The notes under the pieces were generated by a model. It was not told the origin of the DNA and made no database searches. It saw only the letters and a list, made by a program, of their open reading frames with translations. Shown here in pieces: positions 11,858 to 20,221 of a stretch of DNA of 64,000 bases. This DNA is from Agarophyton chilense (lineage: Eukaryota > Rhodophyta > Florideophyceae > Gracilariales > Gracilariaceae). The stretch lies in contig JARGXX010000120.1 in the NCBI GenBank assembly GCA_030374765.1, forward strand, positions 186,001-250,000, written 5' to 3'. A program made the translations under genes and the position numbers. Within the stretch, counting starts at the first letter, position 1, and each line of letters opens with the position of its first letter.

Positions 11858-13510
11858 TTAGGGATTCGGGTTATCCGAGTTAATACCCATCGAGGAGCGC
11901 AAGAGACTCAGTATCTGCTGTCGATTTCCTTGGACAAGGTGGGGAGGAATCCCGGCGTCTTCAAGGAACTGCCTTAGATTGCCAAGCTCGGCATCGTGGG
12001 AAGCCACTGCGTGTCGAACAGGCTCAGGCACAGCGCGTTGCATCGCTGCCAGGACCACTGGCTCTATGTAGTCGTTCTCAACCAAAGCGGGATCCTCGAG
12101 AATGACCTCTTCTGGCACTTCGTCGTAATCGATTTCTTGCATCTCGTCAACTAGTGCGTCTTAATTTTGAGCAGCTGGCTCGAGTATGTAACTTGTCGGC
12201 TGGGTTGGAGGCATTGCTAGCAGAGTTTGCCGCAGAACTTGGACGTGATCGCCGTCGATATGCTGGTTTGTCCAGGGATCGTACCAGACGTCGTCACCGC
12301 CGGAACCGGTTCTTCCGGGTGAATAGTCGTGACGAGGACGTCCCCTAGCCTGCTGTTCGGAAGGAACAAAGGTCCTGTCAATCTGGTCAAGGACATTCAT
12401 CACGCGCAGAAATTTTTCTTGATTGGCACGTGAGCCCAAGACGAGCGACAGATACAGTTCTCTCGCAAGTTCTCGACTATTCGGGCTCATATACCACAAA
12501 CGATATGTGTCTTACACATCCCAAAGAATGAACACAGCCATCTTCGTGATGAACTCACTGTAGACGACTACTCAATAACCGGAAAACGGATCATTCGCAA
12601 GTAAGGACCCTACCCAGGAGATTGAAGGAAGGAGCTCCACAGGAAAGCCACGAGGACTCTCGATCTCATGCCAGTATTGAGGAATCGGCACGTAGTGCCC
12701 GACACGCCAGTGCTACCAAATTCTGTCTATTTCGAGCATCTGGTATGAAACCAAGTATCCTAGTCGAAATCTGGTACGGCGTTCTCACCTGGGAAATTCC
12801 CAATACGGATTATCCCGTTTGCAGAGAAAGCGGAATTCTGCGCGTCATTAAGGACTGTCGAAACAGAGGGCCACGTTGGATACTACACGAACACTGCGCC
12901 ACCTTTGGACATCCAAAGCCGCTAGGATCTCGAAATACGAGTAGACCGCGCCATTTGTTCTGGCACACCAGGTTTCGAATTGCCAATCATCTTTGAGAGG
13001 CACCGAGCCCATAATGCGGCGTAATCTCTGGTACACCAGAGGGGTGCATCGTTCGCGCGCATCGGGCAAGCTCTCGTTTCCGAAGCGACTGATCGCATTG
13101 TTTGGAAGGGCGCAATGGCTCAGCCAATCTGTTGTAAACAACGCATTCCATGGGATATCATCGGGAAGACGACCGGCGACCTCATACTGATTCATCAAAG
13201 CTTCGTCGCGGACCCCCGCAGGGGAAAACCAAGGCACTCAGGCGTATAATGCAGAGTGCTGCAGGGGGTTTCCGCCGACGAAGTCCGCTTAATGCGGAAA
13301 CCTCTGTACGGAGGAGGACGCAGGTTGCAGAACAGCTGCTGTGGAGAAAGGGTATGCAGGGCCAGGACTGGAAGCCGATGGCGGCAAAACGGCAGTTCGG
13401 GAGATTGGAGCGGAACCTCTAGGCGTTGCAGAACCCTGCTGAATGGGACGGTTGTCGAGATTGTCATTGGACGTAGGTGGATTGACCACGTAAGACGGAA
13501 AGTTGCTCAT
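11858..13510 (-). pseudogene. Antisense coding region between pol and 3' LTR of the chromovirus
   Basis: Three minus-strand blocks with protein-like composition lie head to tail: 13510-13289 (Ser/Pro-rich), 13237-12848 (a globular-looking 129-residue stretch rich in Trp, Arg and Asp) and 12499-11858, itself split at 12160. They run towards the 3' end of pol, so this is a convergent accessory gene broken by stops and frame changes. The plus-strand frames opposite are short and low in complexity. I recognise no family. The position matches the antisense genes reported for some plant gypsy elements (Grande) and the intact antisense ORF of the copia element in this window. Confidence 0.55.
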
Positions 13511-13676
13511 CGCGAGATGTCAGATACAAGAAAAGCTAGAAGATGGAATAGCGAGATGATCGCGGGTTGGATTGGGAAAACACAAGGTTGTGATACGATA
13601 AGAAGAATCGGAATGTCCGAGAGGTGCACTGCGATTGCTTTTACAGACAATGTGTCGTGGCTGCTGTGCTCTTAAC

Positions 13677-13686
13677 GAGAGGGCAA
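13677..13686 (+). other. Polypurine tract of the chromovirus
   Basis: The purine-rich run GAGAGGGCAA ends directly at the TGTA start of the 3' LTR, the position from which plus-strand DNA synthesis is primed in LTR elements. It fixes the left edge of the 3' LTR. Confidence 0.7.
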
Positions 13687-14463
13687 TGTAAAATTCTGGA
13701 TGCACCTGAGTTCGGCCGTTCGAAATATTACGAAGTCGCGAAACGGGATTTTTAACCTATTGCTTGGGCTATACTCGATAACGAGAAGTTATGAGAAGTA
13801 TTACTTCATGGAAAGGTTTGGACAAGAGAAACTTAATTAAGTAGTGTACTTAGTGTTCACAGTAAGGTGCCACCACCAAATATTTCATTTGATATTATTT
13901 AGATAATTGTGTAGTGGCGCACCACGTGTATGCAATACTCTACAGTACTTTCTTTGCCTCTTGGCAAATGAAAGGGCGCAAGGCCCAGGTGAGGACGGCG
14001 AAATGCGAACGAACAACCAACCCAACCACCATCTTCGTGAGTCCTAGAAATCCTAAAGTGGTTCACCACAAAAGGGCACCTATAGTATCAGTTCTTAACC
14101 GTTGTGGGCCATAGCTCTTGTTCCGAGGATACCCTCTACTGCTGCGCATTTACCGCCCTTTCCCTACAGTTTCTGTGTGTGTATGTGTGTTGTTTCTCTG
14201 TTGTTTTCTCTACTGTAACCTGGTTATTTGTGTTATTACAGGGGTTGTCTAGCCGATCTCGTGTGCATTACGTACCGCTGTATCTGGACATCGGCCTCGT
14301 GAATACACATATTATCCCCACTGTTCAGGCACACCTGGTTACTTTCGGCACACTCTCTTCTTATCTAAGAACCGTCGCTCGCAAGTCGACACCCGCTCTT
14401 CGCGGTTGTTTCTGTGGATACCAACTGCACCGAGACCTCTACAGTCTTCAGTGAAGTACCACA
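13687..14463 (+). repeat. 3' LTR of the gypsy chromovirus
   Basis: This 777-bp copy starts TGTAAAATTC, ends ACCACA and is followed by the GTAAC target copy. It carries a small insertion relative to the 5' LTR near 14270 and other scattered differences. Confidence 0.92.
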
Positions 14464-14468
14464 GTAAC

Positions 14469-14770
14469 ACCCTCATATGTAGTGATAGCCTTGTTTACCT
14501 GGGACGCTTCCGGTGGCTCAGTCCCGTCAAACGAAGAATCAACATACCGGTGTATATGAAAAATTAGGAACCGCTGATAAAAAGCACTTGAAAGAACTCC
14601 CAACTAAAGCATCCACGGGTTGTAAATCACATGTGAGGCTTGAGGTGCAGAAATACAGAAATATAGTTAGAGAACACGTCATGAATTATGACATGAGCAG
14701 CACAATTGTCCGAAATAGATACTTGATGAGGACCTTGTAGGTAACTGTTCTTGTTTTTCTCTCTCATAAT
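14469..14770. other. Short gap without a recognised gene
   Basis: A 75-codon plus-strand frame (14513-14740) is open but shows no domain I recognise. The gap joins the chromovirus to the transposase relic that follows. Confidence 0.45.
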
Positions 14771-15585
14771 TTGCGACTAAAGCGTACAGGTGTTATAAGT
14801 CTTTGTTCGGATTTGATAGAAAATACGAAGGACTCTCATGCCATCAAAATATCATGGAAAACTAGGCGGTATATTAGCCTTGCAAAGTACCACGACTGGT
14901 GCCTTATCACCATTGGCGTACACAGTCGGAACAGTTGTAAGGCGGCCTTTAATACGCCTATATCTGTTACGGAGATCAACACACTATACTGTTCGACTAG
15001 GAAATGATCGGAATAAAGCATCCACTTCACCACTGTTTACAATTTCGTGTACAGAGGCCTTGGCAACGTTAATCTAGACATCCAATCGGGCTTTAGCAAT
15101 CTGAGATTCCGAGAAATGGCCAGAAATCCTCCGTTTCTTTCTCTTTTAAGCCCATTCCGCATCATAAAATTAAACGCCTAACATATGTTTGCCGTGATCT
15201 CTTTCAGTTTTATAACTTCTTCTCTGATAGTGCCATTTGGCCTCCAAGGGGGACCACTTGTCGAGCTTTTCTCGTGTAAAAGAACCATTTTGCTTAAAAG
15301 ATTGAGAAACTTCTCATTATTAGTGGCACCACCGAAGAGAGACTCGAATTTCATGAAGCAAATGCAGTCTATCATGTAATCGTACAAGCTTTTTTCAATC
15401 TCAGTATAGCGATCTTTCAACATTCGAAAGGCTTTCGTCTCTCTACGGATCTCCATTAGTGTTTCAAGTAGCCAACCGGCGTTGCGAACCCAGTTGTCCA
15501 GGGTCTTGCGTGATAAAGAATAGTCTCGCGCTGCCTTGGACTGAGTCCAAAGTTTCTTGGACGTTTCATTCGTTCCAAGCTGCAT
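14771..15585 (-). pseudogene. pogo/Tigger-like (DDE_1) transposase relic
   Basis: The minus strand encodes a helix-turn-helix block (KAARDYSLSRKTLDNWV, about 15535-15485), then a CENP-B-like second helix with RYTEIEKSLYDYM. Further downstream a DDE_1-type catalytic entry reads VNSGEVDALFRSFPSRTV, followed by RLTTVPTVYANGDKAPVVV. In active pogo-family enzymes the first block is N-x-D-E, so the catalytic aspartate is replaced by Gly here. Stops at about 15177, 14976 and 14852 interrupt the frame. The arrangement DNA-binding then DDE is that of pogo, Tigger and CENP-B. Confidence 0.65.
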
Positions 15586-15812
15586 TTTTGGGTCCTTTGC
15601 TTAAAACTCAAGAAGGCGCAGTGCGCCCTGCTCCTGCCTTAGTGGAGTTTTGCATCCATTTTTCGTGATTGCGGTGCTATTAGCGTTAGACATTATGAGT
15701 CTAGAGCAGTTCCAATTTTGGCGACGCCGTGTCCGCTTTGGCAAATCACTCTTGTCTATTGTATTCTTGTCATTAAAATTTGGAACACTGTTTTTTTTAA
15801 CCTTTGTCTACT
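15586..15812. other. Spacer between transposase relic and LTR relic
   Basis: Nothing is recognised here beyond the likely 5' flank of the transposase relic. Confidence 0.4.
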
Positions 15813-16562
15813 TGTAGCATTTAAGATGCCCTTTGAATCGAATGGTCGAAAAGTATAAAAGTCGATAATCGGCATTCATATGCTATTCTTGGTACTGCAC
15901 TCAATATCGAGATATAATGAAAAGATTAATTCTTGAAAAAATGGAAATGAGGATTAATTTAGTAATACTGGGCTACTGTGAACGTGTACGGTGTGACTAC
16001 GAAATATTTTGTTCGTTAAATTTTTAAGTAGTTATCTTGTAGCACACCACTTTGTTGTAATTACAGTACAGTATCTCCTTTTCCTGGCAAAAAAGAGCGC
16101 TCGGCCCCGGATGAGGAAGGTAAAGGCCAACTAACAACCATGCTACCACAATTTTGGTGTTTGATAGGAATTTTAAAGTCGATACCAACTTAAGAGCACT
16201 TATGGTTTCTTTTCTAATCAAATTTTATCCATTTCTCTTGTTCCGAGGAAATTATCTACTTCGCACTGTTTATCGCTTCTTTATTATGTATTCTGTTTGT
16301 TGTTTTTGTTGTTTCATTATTCTTTTTGTGAATGCACAAGGGTTGTCGAGCCGATCTCATGTGTTTTACGTACTGCAGTACCCAAAGTCTTTCCTCTTAT
16401 CTATAGGCGTCGTTTTTTTCATCAGACTCCCCTGACCATCCTGCATCATAAACCTTCATCTTTCTTTTTATGAACAGTCCTTCGCAAGGCGAAGACCCCT
16501 TCCTGCGGTGTTTTCTGTGGACACCCACCCACTATCCAGAACCTTTCAGTCTCTTGTGGAAT
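15813..16562 (+). repeat. Decayed LTR related to the chromovirus LTR (copy A)
   Basis: The order of landmarks follows the LTR of the neighbouring chromovirus: TGTAGCAT start, a GGCATTCATA block, TGTTCCGAGG-like and GTTGTCGAGCCGATCTC blocks, then the CTTCCTGCGG and TGTGGAAT end. Identity is much lower than between the two LTRs of that element, so it belongs to an older insertion or a sister family. No internal region follows, so it is a solo LTR or a remnant. Confidence 0.7.
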
Positions 16563-16574
16563 TCCAAAACTGCA

Positions 16575-17366
16575 CAAGGGTTGTCGGGCCGATCTCGTAT
16601 ATCTTATCGTGAGATAGCGCCGAAAGGCGTGTAAGTTTTCTAGAGGCGTGACCCGTACGGAGTCCGTAAGCGGGGCGTGCGTGTCACACGAGGCCGGTCG
16701 GGGAACGGTGACGCGTGGAGACGAGCGCCAGCACCGGGGCGGTCGTAGGGAGACTGGGCGGTTGGGAACGTCAGGCGCGATCGAGGTACGCGCGAAAAGT
16801 CCGCACGGCTTGTAAACCTGTAGATATTCCGTACGGAGTAACGCTTCAGGTCTGCTATAGAAACGATATTTAGATTGGGACAGTGGTTCTTACCCTTTAC
16901 TGTTTGGAGGGTGGCAGGGAGCGAAGGTGCATAAGTAGTGTGCACCTCCGAGCTGCAATCCGCATTACAGTCCGTAGTGGCGCCTGCACCCACGTGGCGA
17001 AAATATCACGAGGTGGGGTGCGCCAACTATCTACAACTATGCTACGTGGTAACCTACTGTGCATGTCCGTCCGGCGTGCCATCTTCGCACACGTGTGCAA
17101 CCAGGCCACTTGCAATCATTCCTGACCACGCCCTTCTCACCTGACAACCCGCTCGGATCCACTATACTACACTTATGTATCGCCGTATCTGGAGTAGTAT
17201 CTCGTGTTCACAAGTATTCTACTTTTCATCAGGTTCTTCTGATCATTTCATTTCGCAAACCTTTCAAGGGCAGTCGCTTGCAAGACGACGCCCACTTCCT
17301 GCGGTTTTTCCTGAGGAAAACCACCTGATATAGATTGCGCTACAGTGTCGAGTGGAATACTATATT
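16575..17366 (+). repeat. Decayed LTR fragment (copy B), split by an insert
   Basis: The piece 16575-16607 starts in mid-LTR (GGGTTGTCGGGCCGATCTCG) and 17172-17366 continues it (CGCCGTATCTGG onward, ending GTGGAATACT). Between them lies 564 bp of unrelated GC-rich sequence. Together with copy A this suggests tandem or nested decay of one LTR family. Confidence 0.6.
16608..17171. mobile_element. 564-bp GC-rich insertion inside LTR copy B
   Basis: The segment is flanked by CTTAT at 16603-16607 and 17172-17176 and interrupts otherwise continuous LTR sequence. Near its ends TGAGATAG and CTATACTACA are roughly inverted, as in a solo LTR, but two extra bases separate the left copy of CTTAT from TG. 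It is richer in GC than its surroundings. No protein is recognised in it. Confidence 0.45.
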
Positions 17367-17522
17367 ATACACTGTATAAAAGTGTCTTTCTCCGGGTTGC
17401 TTGACCAAAGGGAAAAGCCATAGCTTTCCGGCAGAATCAAACACAAGTGTACTCTTCCACTATTTGTGGAATCCAAACTTTCGGACTGGCAGTGTTTGTA
17501 GTATTGGATTTCATTTAATGAA

Positions 17523-18733
17523 TTATTTTTGTCTATGATTAAGGGAGTAAGCAGTAGTGTTGAGTCCTTTGATGTCACGGACATCAAATTGTCGAATATT
17601 ATTTTTCAAGGTAGTGCAGACACCACAGAAGTTGCTTTTTGAGGGCATGATTCTCAATGTAGGCATCAATGTATTGTAAAAACGAATGAACATGCTATTT
17701 GAAACTGTGACAGCTGCAGGCTGTCTTGTGGGGAATAGGTTCATAAACACATCGTGTATTGATTTCAATGGAAAAAATATCTTTCATGTAAGCTCTTACG
17801 AGTCCGAGAGCTGAGCAAAAGTGTAGAGAGGCCTCTTCGTCATATCCAAGGCCATATGAACACTCCAGGTTGTGCCCCATTGCATATTGTTTGAAAAAGA
17901 AATGCACAATAATTTTCCCAGTTCCTTAATTGCCAATTCGAGCGGCTACATGTATTGTTTCATTAAAGCTTGGTCCGATACAATCAGAATTCACCTCTTT
18001 ATGGCTTTTCACCATCCTCTCCGACGGATTTACGGCATCAGTATAGGAAAGCATACAAAGATGCCTAGTTTTTGAGATTTAAACAGGTATATTCTGCCTA
18101 TTCTAGGAATTTGCTTGCCGGCTTCATTAATTTTTCTAGAAGGCAGAGCCAGCTGTTACAGTCATAAAACTGGTCCAGGGTAGTCAGAGGAAAAAGAAAT
18201 TCACGTACATGAAAAACTTCGTCAACCTCCCACAGAGCGACAAAACGTGCGGAAATACGGCGCACGTTGCTGAGTTACCAGATGAGTCACTTTTGAATCA
18301 TGATATAAGTGTACGGTTTAATAGAAGGACTGCGTTTAACATTATGGTGGATGAAAGGTAATGATACTTTGGCGGCTTGCAGTTCTTCATCACTCAAATA
18401 CTGCCAGTGAACGAGCAGGAATTTGTTGGATTTTTTTGGCTCTCTGAGCGGGGAGAAGACGTTTTGGGGCTGCAAAGGAAAGTATCTGGAATTGAGATCG
18501 AAGATAATGCCCTGTTTGACATTCATGGCGATTGATTTGGGAGGAGATGCTTCAAGAGCTTCACAGTTGGCAGAAAGAAACGGAAATTTGATTTCATTGA
18601 TTTGGAAAGCTTTCCATAGATTTTTGAAAATAGCGCTGAAACATTTTCGAAAATAATGGCCGTTGTGTCTATTCAATCGGAACGACTGCTCGAAATTGAA
18701 TATTTGTTTGAAAGATAGTTCTGTTTCATACAC
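17523..18733 (-). pseudogene. Unrecognised transposase-like relic
   Basis: Minus-strand blocks at 18733-18287, 17907-17695 and 17768-17523 have protein-like composition and run in one direction. The last block ends with SNFCGVCTTLKNNI, a Cys-x2-Cys-then-basic pattern seen in several transposase families just before or after the nuclease domain. The N-terminus lies inside a dispersed repeat that recurs at 43.7-44.0 kb, so the gene belongs to a repeated element. I cannot name the superfamily and see no complete DDE set. Confidence 0.45.
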
Positions 18734-18829
18734 AGCTTTAAAACGATTTGTTAGAGTGCAACTGGGGGGGCGCGAATGTCAGCCAATGACGTGCTGCCTG
18801 CTTTCACTTACGTTGGGTCTTTAAGTGCT
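18655..18829 (-). repeat. Dispersed tRNA-like repeat, 3' part (split by the copia element)
   Basis: Read on the minus strand, this follows on from 25796-25638 once the copia element is removed and matches 43850-44045. Shared landmarks are GCACTCTAA, GTTTTAAAGCTG, AGAACTATCTTTCAAA and TTTCGAGCAGTCGTTCCG. It overlaps the start of the transposase-like relic. Confidence 0.75.
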
Positions 18830-18834
18830 AAAAG

Positions 18835-19191
18835 TGTCGTTTGAACGCGTGTGTTGCGAAAGATTGCGCTTCGCACGTAACACAATTTACTTAAATTTGT
18901 GAAGGCAATCCAACGGTGATGGGCAGACAGAGGCAAACGCGTCTCTTCGCGTTTGTTAGTAAAGATGTCGCAAGACCGTTCTTTACTATTATTCCTCTTG
19001 TCCCCCATTTTTTATTGTCTACGGCGTTAGCGCCGCTACGTTATAACGACGTTGCGAGAGCGCTTTGCCACTAATTGGCAAGGCGAACTGTGTGACTCAA
19101 AATAAATAAAACATCTAAAAATCCGAGCTCGTGGTACACCTCCAATCAAAACGAGATCACTGCACCGCAATGAAACGCCACGACGCCAACA
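18835..19191 (-). repeat. 3' LTR of the copia element
   Basis: The LTR is bounded by TGTCGTTTGA and CGACGCCAACA on the plus strand. On the element's own strand it starts TGTTGGCG and ends ACGACA, with the TG...CA termini expected. It is 357 bp, the same length as its partner. Confidence 0.95.
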
Positions 19192-19199
19192 CTCCCTCC
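19192..19199 (-). other. Polypurine tract of the copia element
   Basis: On the minus strand GGAGGGAG abuts the TGTTGG start of the 3' LTR, marking the plus-strand priming site. Confidence 0.7.
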
Positions 19200-19531
19200 A
19201 GTCGCACATCTCGCGACGGCGCGTACCGTAACGGCGACTAGCATCTTTGTCCTGCGGCACTGCTAGGCACGATCTAGACCTCACGGTGAAGGTGCAGTCC
19301 CAACGTGCAGTGCCATAGGATTTGAACGTGAGATTCAAGTCATTCCTATTCGATGCCGATTGCCAAAACAAAGGCCTATACAGTTGAAAAACTGATGGCT
19401 GGTGACTGCACTCTCAGACGTTCCGCGGTGCTGGCAGTGGGGCGCATATACGCTGCTTCGAGTGCTCAAAATGGCATCGATGACATGTTTTCCATAGACG
19501 TGTCTTCTTTGAACTCGCCTGCCTGGAAAAC

Positions 19532-20206
19532 ATGACATTTCGCGTCACTGCCGAGACACCTAATTCAAAAGGACTACCTCTTCCGGCACCACCGCAACCG
19601 CGTATAACAAAAGCCAATTATCGTCGCGCTAGAGTCATCATCCGCTCAAAGATCAAAAGGTGGTGCCTTGACAACCCCGGTTTTTCGCTCACCAAAAGGG
19701 GTCCAGGTGCTAGAAATTGCAGCGAGGAAACCAAGAAGTACCTCATTGAATCTTCGGTCCCAACGATCCGAAACAAGAAGTATGGGAACTGTCTTTCATT
19801 CGCCATATCTAATGCGGCTTCTCAGATATGTGGAGCAGAGTTGGGTGACACCTTGATGAAAGCGTTTTTGAAAGAAAGTTTCACATTCCGCTCGATTGGT
19901 AGCAGTCAACGATTCTTGCACACGGTGCATAAACAGCTGAACTTTCGAAAAGTATCAGACCCAGAGTTTCAAAAGGACAAAATGAAATGGCTTTGCAGCC
20001 GTTACCAAAGATTGTGGATAACTCGCATACATGCTGGCAATGAAGTCGATCATTGCGTTTTGGTTGACGGCAATCAAAATGAAATACTTGATAGCGAAGA
20101 GAAGAAACCCATGCGCATTTTTGTTGAAGCTCTACGCTCTTGCGTCGGAACAACTGACAAAAAAGTATATGTTGCTGAGGTCCGTGAGTTGACTCTTACC
20201 AAATAA
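19532..20206 (+). CDS. Antisense accessory ORF of the copia element; cysteine-peptidase-like
   Basis: This intact 224-residue ORF lies on the strand opposite pol and ends 15 bp from the end of pol, tail to tail. The N-terminal 60 residues are basic and Pro-rich. The body has YGNCLSFAISNA (Cys87), then DHCVLVDG (His174, Asp179) and EILDSEE (Asp187). A Cys in a GNC-helix, a later His on a strand and an acidic or amide residue recall papain-fold peptidases such as OTU deubiquitinases. I infer this from pattern only and name no family. It stays open while pol is broken, which suggests recent use or a recent origin. A promoter would have to lie in the 3' LTR or in 19200-19530. Confidence 0.6.
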   Translation: MTFRVTAETPNSKGLPLPAPPQPRITKANYRRARVIIRSKIKRWCLDNPGFSLTKRGPGARNCSEETKKYLIESSVPTIRNKKYGNCLSFAISNAASQICGAELGDTLMKAFLKESFTFRSIGSSQRFLHTVHKQLNFRKVSDPEFQKDKMKWLCSRYQRLWITRIHAGNEVDHCVLVDGNQNEILDSEEKKPMRIFVEALRSCVGTTDKKVYVAEVRELTLTK

Positions 20207-20221
20207 AGACTCAGTTCATCT

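Larger units (their letters stand above)
2877..14463 (+). mobile_element. Ty3/gypsy chromovirus LTR retrotransposon (inactive)
   Basis: The element is 11.6 kb and reads left to right: 5' LTR (2877-3643), leader, gag with a zinc knuckle, protease, reverse transcriptase, RNase H, integrase, chromodomain, an antisense coding region, polypurine tract, 3' LTR (13687-14463). GTAAC flanks it on both sides (2872-2876 and 14464-14468), as expected for a 5-bp target duplication. The order RT-RNase H-integrase and the C-terminal chromodomain place it with the chromoviruses. Several in-frame stops and an altered RT catalytic motif show it is dead. The left LTR begins TT rather than TG, which reads as a point mutation. 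Confidence 0.93.

Noticed and set aside
16640-16993. A 117-codon minus-strand frame
   Set aside because: It lies within the GC-rich insert, has biased composition and no recognised domain.
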